Positions 1 through 13,390 of a stretch of 64,000 nucleotides of DNA are shown piece by piece. This DNA comes from Manihot esculenta (taxonomy: Eukaryota > Streptophyta > Magnoliopsida > Malpighiales > Euphorbiaceae): contig NC_035177.2 of the NCBI RefSeq assembly GCF_001659605.2, positions 744,611-808,610 on the forward strand. The letters run 5' to 3'. The translations under genes were made by a program, and so were the position numbers. The notes under the pieces are model-generated. The model was not told the DNA's origin and ran no database searches. It worked only from the letters and a program-made list of their open reading frames with translations. Within the stretch, counting starts at the first letter, position 1, and the number at the start of each line of letters is the position of its first letter.

Positions 1-2664
1 CAGTCATATTTAACATTCTTGTGCAACAATTTAGTCAATGGGGCAGCAATGATTGAAAATCCCTTTACAAACCGCCTATAGTATCCAGCCAAACCCAGAA
101 AACTCCTAATCTCTGCTACATTCTTAGGTGGTTTCCATTCAAAATAGCTTCTATCTTTTTAGGATCTACTCTGATTCCTTCAGCTGACACAACATGCCCA
201 AGAAAGGACATATCATTTAGCCAAAACTCACATTTACTAAGCTTGGCATAAAGTTGTTTCTCTTTCAGAGTCTGTAATACTATCCTCAAATGTTGATCAT
301 GTTCTTCCTTAGTCTTTGAGTATATCAAGATGTCATCTATGAACACTACAACAAACTGATCCAGGTAGGGATGAAATATGCGGTTCATTAAATCCATGAA
401 AGCAGCAGGAGCATTAGTTAACCCAAAAGGCATAACAAGAAATTCATAGTGTCCATATCGGGTTCTAAAAGCAGTTTTAGAGACATCTGTTTCTTTTATC
501 TTCAACTGATGATAACCCGATCTCAAATCAATTTTTGAAAAGACACTGGCTCCTTTTAGCTGATCAAACAAGTCATCTATTCGGGGCAAAGGGTATTTAT
601 TTTTAATTGTCACCTTATTTAATTGCCTGTAATCTATACACAATCTTAGTGTCCCATCCTTCTTTTTTACAAACAATACAGGTGCGCCCCAAGGTGAGAT
701 ACTAGGTCGTATGAAACCCTTGTCAAGCAATTCTTGTAATTGTATTTTTAACTCTTTTAGTTCAGTAGGTGCCATCCTATAAGGAGCAATAGAGATAGGT
801 GCGGTGCCTGGTATAACATCTATGGCAAATTCCACCTCTCTCTCTAGTGGTAACCCAGGAAGATCATCAGGAAAAACATCAGAGAAATCACACACTGTGA
901 ATATATCATGCACACCTGGATTCTCCTTTTTGGTTTCAAGTGCACAAACAAGGTAGGCTTCACAACCCTTACTGATTAATCTCCTAGCTGTAGCGGCCGA
1001 TATAATATTAGACAGGTAATATGCTCTCTCCCCTACAACTACCACATCATGATTTGCAAGTGTTTTTAATGTAATTCTTTTTGATCTACAATCTACTATT
1101 ACCCGATGCTTAGATAACCAGTCCATGCCAAGGATTACATCAAATTCTCTAAAGGGTAACTCTATCAAATCACCATGGAAAGTCTGACCATGGATGGATA
1201 TAGGACAATCCCTATATACTTTACTCACTATCACACTATGACCAAGGGGTTGGTTACTATTATATCTTGGTTTAGAGAATCTGCTTGTAATTTCCCCTCA
1301 TTGATAATGGGTAAACATATGTATGAATGTGTTGATCCTGGGTCTATTAATGCATGCACAGGTTTATCAAAGATTGAGAATGTACCAACAATCACATCTG
1401 GGGAGTCTATGTCCTCTTTAGCCCTGATGGCATATGCTCTAGCAGGTGTTCTGAAGTCTGGTTTATCTACTGTTTCAGACACCCTCTGACTGGCTGAAGC
1501 TGCCCCTGTTTGATTACCTCTACCCCTTCCTCTTCCTATAAATTCAGCAGGAATAGGCCTCTCTACTGGTGGTGCCGAAGATACCTGTCCCCTAGGACAG
1601 TCTCTCATAAGATGCTCAGTAGATCCACACCTGAAGCATGCCCCTGTTAATTTTCTGCAGGGTCCCAAATGCCTTCTACCACAGTGCTCACATATAGGGT
1701 ATTGTCCCCTGCCTGCACTTCCTGAACTGGCTACAGAAGTACTAGTTTGCTGCCCAAACCTCCCCGCAAAACTCTGCGCTAGTGGCTGCCTTTGTCTTTG
1801 TACTTGACTCTGCCCTGATGACTAAGCACCTCTTTGTCTCTTTATAGGTGCTTGAGAGGCTGAGGATTGCCCCTGCATCTGGGTTTGCCCTCTCTTCTGT
1901 TGCCCTTTTTGTCTCCAGCTCTGTTCTTCTTCTTTTATCTTCTCTATATTCAACGCTGCATTTACCAGAGTAGAGAACTCTTTGATGGAATGGGCTGCCA
2001 AAAGCACCCTAATGTCATTATGCAAACCCTGCTCAAATTTCTTACATTTAGCTTCCTCTGTAGGCACCATTTCCCGGGCATACTTACTCAGTCTGATGAA
2101 ATCTTTTTCATACTCGCTAACAGTCATCCTGCCCTGTCTCAAATATAGGAACTCTCTTCTCTTCTCATCCATATATAAATCTCCTATATACTTCTTTTGA
2201 AACTCAGCCAGAAAGAATTCCCAAGTCCGCTGCTCAGATTGAACTGTCTGTGATGTGGTGTCCCACCACTGATAGGCCTCTTCTTGTAACAAAGCAACTG
2301 CACAAGCCACACTGTCTGGTGGTGTGCACTGAAGCTGCTGCAACACTCTTTCTGTACTTTGCAGCCAGTACTCTACTGCTGGAGCATCATCTTCTCTTCT
2401 GCCTTTGAATTCCATAGCTCCATATTTTCTAAGCTTGTCTATTGGTGGTCTAGCAGGAGTCTGCATAGGTACTGCAACTGGTGGTGGCACCTGAGGTGCT
2501 GCCCCTGAAACTCGTCTAAACATATCTGCCAACTGTTGTAAAAATGCATCCTGTCCTGGCCTATCTTCACCATGAAGGGCTAGTGCAACTGCTGGCTCAA
2601 TGGGTTCTGAGGGGGCATGACTTCCCACCTCCTCATCTATAGCACGTTGTGATTCCTCAGACAT
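1..2664 (-). pseudogene. A2 gag-pol, decayed and truncated by the window edge
   Basis: Gag-Pol polyprotein remnant. The chosen start is the ATG at 2664 (MSEESQ), matching A1, although the frame is open 60 bases further upstream. Visible in order are the Gag capsid-like region (PPIDKLRKYGA, WWDTT), the CCHC knuckle CFRCGSTEHLMRDC, the protease motif DPGSTHSYI, and RT with [19 protein letters not shown] and FIDDIL. Breaks are an in-frame stop at 1822-1824, a one-base loss near 1231-1240 between the protease motif and the following block, and a one-base loss near 146 after the RT thumb. Beyond 116 the [12 protein letters not shown] block continues in another frame to the window edge. It cannot encode a functional polyprotein. 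Confidence 0.85.
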
Positions 2665-2785
2665 CCTCTCTGAACAATTAAAAACACAAAATAGGCCTGC
2701 ATCAATTTTACAGAGACACATCATAACCTTGACACACTTGGCATGTACATTAAATTATGCTATATCCTAGAACTGCCTAAACCTC

Positions 2786-2798
2786 TGCTCTGATACCA
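2786..2798 (-). other. A2 primer-binding site (tRNA-Met)
   Basis: The minus strand reads TGGTATCAGAGCA, complementary to the 3' end of initiator tRNA-Met, four bases inside the LTR boundary at 2803. It fixes the element's orientation. Confidence 0.8.
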
Positions 2799-2802
2799 AA
2801 AA

Positions 2803-5800
2803 TGTAACACCCCTTACCCGTCTATAAAATAACTTAGTAAAGGATGACACATACTATACTATATGCAATTACATATGTGGACTTAACATAGCTTTGACAT
2901 TATAAATTGTTCTTTAGTTCGTTTAAATGCATGTTGATTCACAAAATAATTTTAAATGGAGAAACCGCAAAAGTCTCCCCTGTTTATTAGCAATTATCCC
3001 TGTGAAAACTAGTCATAAAATTTCAATATTTACTCATTTCACACTATTAAAACCACAAATAGAACATAATAACTTAAAATAGTAAACACATTTGGTTATA
3101 TTCATACTATTTACAATACTCATTTATAGACTCTTGGTAGACTATTAATGTACATGCCAAACATAAAGAACCTCTGGACAAATCTTGTGAACAACTGGTT
3201 ATGATGATGTCTCTGTGCTGATCCAGAACCAGACCTCCTAACTGTTGCTTCCTCTATTTATTACCTGCGCATGGAAAATCCAATGCGCTGAGCTTATGCC
3301 CAGTGGGTGAATAACAACATATATATTCATTCAAGTATACTAGGAATAATCATGACATATATAATGAAATCATGTTATATAAAAGCACATAAATATTTTA
3401 TGTGTCAGTGGACAAATCAGGTCATTAAATTTTATAGCAGTAAGATCATTCATATTTTGGTAACCATCTTGTGTGCATGCTAGCAAAGCATTAACAAGTC
3501 ATATAATTAAATCTTAGCCCCTATAAACTCTTCGTAGGATCAACTAGCTAGATAAGGGAAAACTGTATCTGTATAGCACAAAGTGCCAAACTGTACGGCC
3601 TGGGAGCCGAATGCTATGCCTGTATGGCTAAAAAGCCGGAAAACTGTATGACACGTAATGTGTCGAAAATATCATATCATGTAGCCCATTAGGGCGCAGT
3701 ACTGCTAAACTGTATATGGCATGCCATACCCTTATGCTATCTATGACTCCCACTGAGGTTTACTAGGGCCAATAATACATAGTTTCATGTTAAATATTTA
3801 TTGGTACTAAATAAGTAATCACATCAATAAAAGAGTCCTTAAAAGCATTCATATATGTGTAATAGAACATATTCACTTATGAGCATATTATTCAGCCATA
3901 AACATTTTACTATGTCATCAAGAATATGTATGAAAAGTTTTAGTCTATTAAGCTAGCACGTGCGTAAAGCAGGCATGTCAAGCTAGCATGTGCGTAATTT
4001 GGCCACAAAGCTAGCATGTCAATCCCTTTTAGGTCAATATTTACATTTAGCTTTGTTTCTGCCTGAGATTGTATCATATTTTTAAGTATCTTATGGACAT
4101 AATTAGACTCACTTTTCTTCATGAATGTTGTGTATTTATGTCTTAGCTTTCTAACAAGATATATTACATCTAATTCTGACCTTCCTAACTTAAGTTATGA
4201 ATTTTTCTTTGCAACCTGCTCAATCAGGTCCTAACCAGTACAGTTTTGGTATCTGTTTTTAATCTAACAAAACCTATCATATGCATACATTTGCATACAG
4301 ATTCAAGCTTAACATTCTTGTACAAAGTTTTAGGTATACTTTTCAGGGTTCATTTGGAACTAGTCTTAATTCATTTCATTGAGTAAATCATTAGTTATGG
4401 TCTAGGAGATACATACTGCTCCGGATGCACAATTTCCTGTGACCTGCTTAGGTTCACTAGCAATTTTCACATAATTAGCTACAGATTCAGAATTTGGTCA
4501 CTTCATGAAAGTTTTAGATTTGTGTCTTAGATTTCATTTGGTATATGTTAGACTTAATTTCAATGATCACACAATAAGTTATGAGACTTCTAACACAGAC
4601 TGTCCTGTTGGAATCTATTCTGCCAGTTTTATGTTTTTGGTTCCCATGTTGTATCTATGTGCTTTAAACCTTCCAATCATCATTTCAACATTCATATTAC
4701 ATATCCATACAATCAAAGCAACATTTCCAGCAAGTAAAATCAACCCCTAATTTCACTTATTCATGACAGAATCAAAGGAAAACAGAAAGTCATACAAACA
4801 CCAAACCTTTTGTAAATTCTTTTCAAAATCTTTAGGTACACCTTAGTTACTCTTTTTCCTTGCCTTTCCCCTTTGATGTACCTTCCTCCCTTTGAGTTTG
4901 TTCTTTACAAATAATAAGAAAAACAGGAGCTTTAATTCATTTAACAACATATAATTAATTGAAACATGAAAGAATATGTTTACCTAACCTAGTTTTCAAT
5001 TTCATCACTTACCACTTAAGCACCTTAACTTCTCTCCTTCTTTTCTCCCTTTCTATGGTTTCCTTGCTGGTTATTACACTTAAGAACAGATTTTGTGTGG
5101 CTGGAGATTTTATCTTTTTGGTGAAATATGGTGGAAATGGAAGATAAGAAAGCAAAAGCTTTTTCTCTTTCCTTTTGGTGTAGGTACGGCAAGGATGAAG
5201 CAAATGAAGACAACCCATTTCTTTCATGCTTAGTCATGTATGGCTAGGTGTCATATGGTGGGTTAGGTGTAAATATAGAAAAAGGTGGAGGGCAAACTTG
5301 GAATTTTACTTTTAAACTTTCCATATTCACACTTTCACCTACTAAACTTTTCCACATGTTTCAATTTAGTTTTTAAACTTTCAATATTCATAGATTGACC
5401 TACTAAACTTACATTTTTAATATTTAGAAGTTCAATTCATTTAAGCAAGCACGTCGGTTTTAGGAAGCACCTCAAGCTAGCACGTCGGGAAACCCTTAAG
5501 CACCTCCCGATAGCAACTTGATTCCGACCTGCTTATCACGTTAGATACTTTATTTTAAGATATGTCTGTTTTCTTATTTGGGTTTTCTATGATTCAGTTA
5601 TTACAGTTTGAAGATGTTAAAATACTATTATTGGTCGTTCTTATTTTAACTCTACCTTTGGACGTATAACTCTATATGAAATGCAAGTTAGACCTCTAAA
5701 CACAACTTTTAGTGCTCTATCTTTAAACGAATTGTGTGTCAGACGGCTATGGATAAGCTTGCACCTCCCCTAATTAGCTCGAGGTTAAGCTAGCACCTCC

Positions 5801-5887
5801 CCTGAAGCTAGTTATTCTAACTTCGGAATGGTACAATTGAAAGCTAATGGTTGCTTTATTTCTATCTGCAGGTTTTGGAATGTGACA
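2803..5887 (-). repeat. A2 5' LTR
   Basis: On the minus strand the LTR begins TGTCACATTCC and ends GGGTGTTACA, matching the termini of the A1 LTRs. Blocks shared with A1 are recognisable throughout: the GAGGTGCT / GCTAGC words near 5430-5810, the region around 4740-4800 and the hairpin at 3288-3303. Three copies of an AAGCTAGCAYGT word at 3950-4020 have no obvious counterpart in A1. The small ORFs inside are not coding. The boundary at 5887 is set by where family B LTR sequence resumes. Confidence 0.75.
3950..4020 (-). repeat. AAGCTAGCAYGT word repeat in A2 LTR
   Basis: Three copies of AAGCTAGCACGTGCGT-like sequence lie at about 3950-3965, 3980-3996 and 4008-4020. The same word recurs once near 5472 followed by CGGG, and near 5785 followed by CTCCCC, in the promoter-side part of the LTR. 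Confidence 0.6.
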
Positions 5888-6575
5888 TACATATACAGTA
5901 CAGGAAGACCAGGACCCCAGTCTACGGCTGGCACGGATCAGTTACTGGGACTATGTGGTGACGGGTTTACCCTTGATGTGGATTGTCTGTGATATGATGC
6001 ATTCCATAAGTTCATATTTTAATGGCTTGTTTTACTGTTCTACTCACTAGGCTATAGAGCTCATCCCACTCCCTTAACCCCAGTCTTGTAGGTTCAGTGT
6101 ACAGTGTACAGGGGAAGATCAGCAGAGTACAGGAAGAGAGTAGAGTTTTGTAATAGAATAAAGTGGACATGTAATAGTAAAAAGATGTAATAGTTGTGTA
6201 TAAGTTAGATATGTGCTTGACTTAGTTAGTGTTGTAAATCTTTTGTTATGTACATGATCTGTATATATATATATGATCTGTATATATATATATGATTTAC
6301 AATGTATGTGAAAAACCAGGCTTAACAGGTATGAGATAACCCATCTAGAGCAAGCTCTAGTCAGGAGTACAGAATACAAAGTACAGAGTACAGTGATAGT
6401 GCATGCACAGGTTAAGCCATGGTTCAGGAAAGAGTTTTTATTTTCACAGAAAATGTATGATCATGTATAAGATTTACAGGTACACAGAGAGTATAGCAGG
6501 CGTGCTACGGGTTCTGGCGGCCTTAAGCCGACCTAAATCCTAGCGCCAGTGACGGTCCATTTTGGGGTCGTTACA
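5888..6575 (+). mobile_element. G: 3' part of a family B LTR (solo LTR or 3' LTR)
   Basis: The sequence matches the last 690 bases of the other family B LTRs, from the ATACAGTACAGGAAGACCAGG tag through GGTCGTTACA. It is not followed by a primer-binding site but by the 3' spacer of element C, so it is a solo LTR or the 3' LTR of an element lying to the left. Its upstream part is displaced by A2. A duplicated (TA)n block with ATGATCTG lies at 6254-6297. The right-hand target duplication would be ATAAT (6576-6580). Confidence 0.75.
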
Positions 6576-6616
6576 ATAATACACATCATACACATAAAAC
6601 ACACAAGAAACTAACC

Positions 6617-9600
6617 TTAGAAAAGATAAGGGTACTGCTGGAGCATGGACTCCCGTGTCTCCCAGGTGCATTCTTACATATTATGGTGGTTCCAAAGGAC
6701 TTTCACCATCGGGATTTCCTTGTTTCTCAACTTCCTGATCTGGGTGTCTAGGATCCGTACTGGCTGCTCAACATAGGTGAGATCTTCTTGGATCTCCACA
6801 TCAGGCTCACTAAGAACCTTGCTCGGATCTGACATGAACTTCCTCAACATGGAAACATGGAAAACCGGATGGATTCTTTCCATTGAAGCAGGCAAATCTA
6901 GCTTATACGACACATTCCCAATCTTCTGCAAGATTTCAAAGGGTCCGATGTATCGTGGGGCTAGCTTACCTTTCTTCCCAAAACGAACCACTCCTTTCAT
7001 AGGAGACACCTTGAGCAATACCAGATCCCCCTCCTGAAAGTCTACTTGCCTTCTGCGGATATCTGCATAACTCTTCTGTCTGCTCGCAGCAGTCTTGATC
7101 CTTTCTCTGATTATGGGTACCACCCTGCTGGTGATCTCTACTAGCTCAGGCCCTGCCAAGGCCTTTTCTCCAACCTCTTCCCAGCAAACAGGTGATCTGC
7201 ACTTTCTCCCATACAAAGCTTCATATGGAGCCATCCGATGCTAGCATGATGGCTATTATTGTAGGCAAACTCCACCAAAGGTAGATGCTGCCTCCAAAAA
7301 CCTCCAAAGTCCAGCACACACATTCTGAGCATATCCTCTATTGTCTGGATGGTCCTTTCTGATTGTCCGTCCGTCTGTGGATGGAAAGCAGTGCTAAAAT
7401 CCAACCTGGTACCCATGGCATTCTGCAGACTTCGCCAAAACCTAGAGGTGAACTGGGGTCCTCTATCGGACACTATTGAAACATGAACCCCATGCAGCCT
7501 GACGATCTCATCAACATACACTTGCGCCAACTTGTCCACAGAATAGCTACTCCTGAAAGGGATGAAGTGAGCAGATTTGGTGAGTCTGTCCACAATCACC
7601 CATATGGAGTCCAATCTGTTGGACGTCGCCGGTAACCCCACTCTGGAATAGGTAGTGGGTTAAGCATTCCAGCCGGCTTCTGATGTTCCAGCTTCACCCT
7701 CTAACACACTTCGCAGGCTGACACAAATTGTGCCACTTCTCTCTTCATAGCTGGCCACCAATAGACCTTCTTCAGATCTTGATACATCTTGGTGGCTCCG
7801 GGGTGAACGCTGTATCTTGCATTATGAGCCTCCCTCATAATTTCTCCTTTTAGCTCTATGTCATCTGGTACACACAACCGACTCCCATAGCGGAGGATCC
7901 CCTTATTGTCAAATCTAAACTCACTGTCCTTGCCTGACTGAACAGTCCTGGCAATCTTCACTAACTCTGGGTCCTCATGCTGTTTCTGAGCCACCTGCTC
8001 CAGAAACACAGGTGTCACTCTCATATGGACCACTAAAGCACCAGTACCAGACAACTCCAATTGTAGACCTTCATCAATAAGCTTGTAAAACTCCTTCACC
8101 ACTGGTCTCCTCTCTGCCGTGATGTGGGATAGACTGCCTAGTGATTTCCGGCTTAGGGCGTCTGCCACAACATTCGCCTTACCCGGATGATACTGAATCT
8201 TGCAATCATAATCACTCAGCAGTTCTACCCATCTCCTCTGTCTCAAGTTCAAATCTCTTTGACTCAGGATTTATTGCAGGCTTTTATGATCTGTGAAGAT
8301 CTCACATTTTACCCCATAGAGGTAGTGCCTCCACATTTTGAGTGCAAAGATTACTGCTGCCATCTCTAGGTCATGCGTGGGGTAATTCAACTCGTGCTTC
8401 TTCAGCCGTCTAGAAGCATAAGCAATTACCCTTTCATTCTGCATTAGTACACAACCCAATCCCACATGGGACGCATCACAAAAGACTGTAAAGTCTTCAT
8501 CACTAGATGGCAGAGCTAACACTGGTGCTGAAGTCAACCTCTTCTTAAGCTCTTCAAAACTCTCTTCGCACTGGTCGGTCCACACAAACTTCTGATTCTT
8601 CCTGGTTAGTCTGGTCAGAGGAGCTGCAATTTTTGAGAAGTCCTGAATGAACCTCCTGTAGTAACCTGCCAAACCCAAGAAACTTCTAATCTCTGTCACT
8701 GAAGTGGGTCTAGGCTAGTTAGCCACAACTTCTATCTTCTTGGGGTCCACCTCTATCCCATTTTCTGACACCACATGCCCCAAGAATGAGATGCTCCTCA
8801 GCCAGAACTCACACTTGGAGAACTTGGCATACAAGCCGTGTTCCCTCAAGGTCTATAGAACCAACCTCAGATGATGGGCATGCTCCTCTGCATTCCTGGA
8901 ATACACTAAGATATCATCTATGAAGACAATAACAAAGTGATCCAGGTATTGGCTAAACACCCTGTTCATGAGATCGATGAATGCTGCAGGGGCATTGGTT
9001 AACCCGAACAGCATTACAAGGAACTCAAAATGCCCATATCTGGTCCTGAAAGCCGTCTTTGGCACATCCTCTTCCCTTATCCTCAGCTGATGATACCCGG
9101 ACCTCAGATCTATTTTGGAGAAACAACCCGCTCCTGCTAGCTGGTCGAATAGATCATCGATCCTTGGCAAAGGGTATTTATTCTTGGTAGTGACTTTGTT
9201 CAACTGCCTGTAGTCGATACAAAGTCTAAGGGATCCATCCTTCTTTCTCACAAACAGTACTGGAGCACCCTAAGGTGAGGTACTCAGTCGGATGAAACCC
9301 TTGTCTACCAGCTCTTGCAACTGCTCTTTCAACTCTTTCAACTCGGCTGGAGCCATCCTGTAGGGAGGGATAGAGATCAGTCTGGTTCCAGACATCAATT
9401 CTATCTCGAACTCTATCTCCCTAACAGGTGGTAAACCTGGTAGCTCGTCTGGGAACACATCTAAAAACTCTCTAACTACTAGCACCGAGGTGGGCTCTCT
9501 AACCTGACTGCTAAGCTCTCTCACATGAGCCAAATACCCCTGACATCCCTTCCTAAGCAACCTACGAGCCTGAAAAGCTGATATCAGACCTCTAGGTGTA

Positions 9601-11555
9601 CCCCTCCTGTCTCCCCTGAAGACAACCTCTGACCCATCCTGTCCTCTGAACCTGACTACCTTGTCCCTGCAGTCCAAGGTAGCACCATGGGTAGATAACC
9701 AATCCATCCCTAGAATGACGTCAAAATCAGTCAAATCTAGAACCACCAGGTCGGCGGACAAGCATCTTCGCTCAACAAACACTGGACTGCACTGGCAGAC
9801 TGACTCTGCCACTGATGGATCACACTTGGGTCCACTGACCCAGAGAGGACACTCTAACTCAGAGATCATCAACCCCAACCTCTGGACGGCTCTCGAAGCA
9901 ATAAAAGAATGAGATGCACCAGGGTCCATCAAGGCATACACATCTGAACAACCAATGATTAAGTTACCTGCCACCACGGTGTTAGATGCATCTGCCTCCT
10001 GCTGAGTCATCGTGAAGATCCGTGCTGGAGCTGATGGACCTCCACCTCTGAAACCCGTTGAAGAAGAGGTTGCCCCTCTCCCTCTGCCTCTGCCACTGGC
10101 CTGCGTCGTGGCTGGAGCTGCTGGTTGTGCTACACTGCCTGAGGCTGTCTGCTGGGACTGTGCTATCGGGACTGCTCTTGGACATTCTCGAGCCATATGC
10201 CCCTCTTGGCCACATCTAAAATAGGCTGTCGTCCCAAACCGACATACTCCTTTGTGTGGCTTACCACACCTTGCACAAACTGCATTCTCCGCACCAGAGC
10301 TTGAGCCACTCCCTAGTCCCAGACTGGACTTGACCTTGTTCCAGAACTTGTTCTTCTTTGACTTCCTAGTGGTGTTACTCCATTTTTTGCTACCTGAAGC
10401 TGCTGCACTCATAGAAGAAGAGCCTGGGGTCTTAGAACCAGAAGACTGTGCCACTGACTGTTTGACTGTCCCCTAAATGATGGCACTGGCCTCCATTTTC
10501 CGGGCCATATCCACTATGGCATGGAAGCTCTCCCTATCTGCTGACTGGATCAAGGAGGAATATCTGGAGTGGAGTTTCATGATATACCTCATTGACTTCT
10601 TCTGGTATGAGTCAAGATTTTGCCCTGCAAATGGCAACAGCTCCAAGAACCTGTCTGTGAACTCCTCTACACTTATCTCGTCGGTCTACCTCAACTGCTC
10701 AAACTCGATCATCTTCAATTCCCTTGAACTATCAGGGAAAGCCCATCCTACAAACTCGTTTGCAAACTCTTCCCAAGACATGCTATCCACCCTCGGGTTC
10801 ACATAATTCTTAAACCATTCTCGTGCCTTCTTGCACTTGAGTGTGAACCCAGCCATCTGAATGGCTCTACTATCGTCAGCCCCAATCTCATCTGTGATCA
10901 CCTTGACCCTCTCAAGATACACAAACGGGTCATCCCCTTTTTCATACTGGGGAGCACCCAGCTTCATGTAGTCGGTCATCTTAACCTTGCTACCTCCAGA
11001 TGAGCTAGGCTTAGGTATTGGGTTTTCTGGAACTGTGGGTTCTGTTGGTGGAGGAGGAGGTGCAGCATCCCTTGGGGTAGGGTTTGCTGGATTTGGATGG
11101 TAGGGCGGGGGTGGATACATTGGGTACTGTGGGTATGGTGGATAGTAAGGTGGGTATGGCATGTGATAAGGGTAAGGATTAAAGCTGGGGTAATCCGATG
11201 TACCTCCCATCGAATACCCGGGGTTTTGTGAAAAGGGTGGGTAGTGGGGTGGCTGAAGAAATCCCGAGGCCTGAGTGCCTCCTTGGGACTCTCCCATTCC
11301 CTCTTCTGACATGCTAACTCCCAGACTACCATCCCTCCTTTGATCCACATCCATATCCTCTGACATACCACCTCGCACTGTCCCCCTCACTGACCTGCTT
11401 CTACCCAGATCCAAGGACCTTCTAGGGTCCCTTACTGCTCTTTCTCTACTGGACCTACTTGACATTGCCCTAGGCAATGCAGGAGGACGGGCGCTCATGC
11501 CCTCATCCTCAGGTGGCACTCCAGTCAATCGTGCAGATCGACGAGTTCCTCTCAT
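6617..11555 (-). pseudogene. C gag-pol, decayed
   Basis: Family B Gag-Pol remnant from the ATG at 11555 (MRGTRRSAR) to a terminal TAA at 6617-6619. It retains a Pro/Tyr-rich Gag N-terminus, a CCHC knuckle with its second Cys position altered ([15 protein letters not shown]), protease [17 protein letters not shown], RNase H FCDAS and FTDHKS, part of the integrase HHCC region, integrase SDRGPQFTS and a chromodomain. Stops lie at 10686, 10474, 9270, 8853, 8715, near 8268, 7701 and near 6674. A deletion of about 34 bp between two GTGG copies near 7640-7650 removes the block with the first integrase Asp, and a one-base loss lies near 7235. Most stops are CAG to TAG or TGG to TAG changes. Confidence 0.88.
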
Positions 11556-11812
11556 CCTGTTTTCTGAAAAATAGCACATAATCAAGCAAACATTAGCATC
11601 ATATGGTTCATGTGGGAACACATGAACCCGTATCACATACATCACATACAAGGCATATCATTAATGCGCATGGATATTATCATGGCATTTCACATCATCA
11701 TACAAGACAGGACTCCTCATCCTATCCTAGTGGACATGATTTTTCCTATTGTGCTTGACCTACTATAACATCTATGAGCTCGACACTCTAGGTCCGACCA
11801 TATGAACCTAGG
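11556..11812 (-). other. C untranslated leader with splice-acceptor-like site and stem-loop
   Basis: Noncoding leader between gag and the primer-binding site. A pyrimidine-rich TATTTTTCAG ends at 11564 on the minus strand, nine bases before the gag ATG. The family B stem-loop lies at 11706-11726 (GATAGGA / TCCTGTC arms). The leader is cut at 11812 by solo LTR S, which separates it from the PBS remnant. Confidence 0.6.
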
Positions 11813-12565
11813 TGTAACAGCCCGGAAACCGGTACCCCTCTGTAACGGTCCGAACCATCACCGGCACTAGGATCCAGATCAGCTTAAGGCCGTCGGGACC
11901 CGTAGCAAGCCAACTATACTCTCTGTGTACCTGATAAATCCCATACGTGATTAAATAAAATACTCAACAATCCTGTAAAACTACCAGGCTTAACTACTGC
12001 TACTCAGATATGCCAATCTGAAACGGCCTTCAGGGCCTATACCAGTGACTACTAACTGCTGTGGGTCAAGGGAGTGAAACCCTTTTTAATCTGTAACACA
12101 ATCCACTGGTATCTCAACAAAGCCATACATTAAGCCTGATTCACACATTTCTCATCAAGAAACGTAAAACAGGATTCATGTACAAAGGGATAGATCATAC
12201 ACCACACTAAGGTAAAACAAACACTAGGGTAAAGCACAATTCTATCCAGTATATGACAGTACATATCTATACATTACATTACAACTAATCTTTTAATTAC
12301 ATCATGTCCACTATTCTATTACAAACATACATTCATGCATCTCTTTCCTCTTTACTCTTTTTGACTCTGACTTCTGACTGCCCATAGCTATCTCGGAACC
12401 TGCAAAACTGGGGTTAAGGGAGTGGGATGAGTTACTACAGCCCAGTGAGAAGGAACAATAAAACAGTTCATTAATTACATGCTTTCATGAAGTGCATCAC
12501 ATCACAAACACATCATCTCAAGGATGAACTCGTCACCAATAGCCCTCTACGATATACATATCGTA

Positions 12566-12672
12566 ATATGTCCAACTTGCCAGGGGCGATTAGGCCTCAC
12601 CTGGACTTCTCTTAAGTCACTCATAGCATACATGTCCAACTGTGCCCGGGGCGATTAGGCCTCATCGGGACT
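12566..12672 (-). repeat. Tandem tag repeat in solo LTR S
   Basis: Two copies of a unit containing GTCCAACT-TGCC-GGGGCGATTAGGCCTCA. It sits where other family B LTRs carry the CCATTCTACGGCCTGGCA tag array. Confidence 0.6.
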
Positions 12673-13187
12673 TCTCTTAACTGACTGACTCTGACCTGAC
12701 TGTCTCACAGTACCAGGAGCGACCTGGTCTGTCCAGGAGCGACCTGGTTTGGCTATCTCATGCCATATCTCATCTGATCTCATAGGATCTCATCTCATAT
12801 CAAGGGCTAAGAATCATCCAACATTCATCCACATGAACAACATCTTATGCAATGCATCATATTTGTGAATTCTAATGCAACACAACCTAATATATAACAT
12901 GGAATTTTATGATGCATGGATCATGCTAGAAGTGTGTCATTTATGAATTTAAAACATCAAGTTTAGTTCCACTCACCTGTAGCCACTGCTTGGCTAACTC
13001 TGGGCTACCTCTAACTCTGAAGCAGCTACTACTGCTAAACACCTCGGTTCCTCGGGTCCAATCCTACAATGGAGGACTCAAATGAGGTACCAAACTAACT
13101 CAAGAATATCTCTATTAAACTCCCCAAAAACCCTCTAAAACATCCTAGAACAATCATAGAAATCATGCAAAGGAAGGCTGAACAGGG

Positions 13188-13390
13188 CACCTTCGGCGGC
13201 ACCTTCGGCGACCGAATGCTCCCTCTAGAGCCGAACCTTAAGCATGTTCGGCGGCACCTTCGGCGGCCGAACCTCTCCTCCAGAGCCGAAAGTCCAAACT
13301 TTTGGGGGCAAGCTCAAGCAAGCTTAGGCAGCCGAAGCTACCTCCTCAGCACGTTCGGCGGCCGAATCCTCCTTCGGTTGCCGAACCTGA
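13188..13390 (-). repeat. TTCGGCGGCCGAA array, transcribed part of S
   Basis: Multiple perfect and near-perfect copies of TTCGGCGGC(CGAA), the palindrome-like word typical of family B LTRs. A second cluster lies at 13924-14053, on the promoter side of the TATA position. Confidence 0.75.

Larger units (their letters stand above)
1..5887 (-). mobile_element. A2: family A Tekay-type LTR retrotransposon, 5' half only
   Basis: This is a minus-strand Ty3/gypsy chromovirus cut off by the window start. Reading right to left it has a 5' LTR (2803-5887), a tRNA-Met primer-binding site (2786-2798), a leader, gag, protease and the start of reverse transcriptase. It is inserted in the plus-strand family B LTR G, whose sequence resumes at 5888; the first five bases there, TACAT, are the expected target duplication, but the other copy lies outside the window. 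It is related to intact element A1 but diverged, with a longer LTR (about 3.1 against 2.66 kb) and several coding breaks. Confidence 0.85.

Noticed and set aside
6254..6297. Duplicated (TA)n block in G as a functional element
   Set aside because: A simple-sequence expansion that is shorter and imperfect in the other LTRs.
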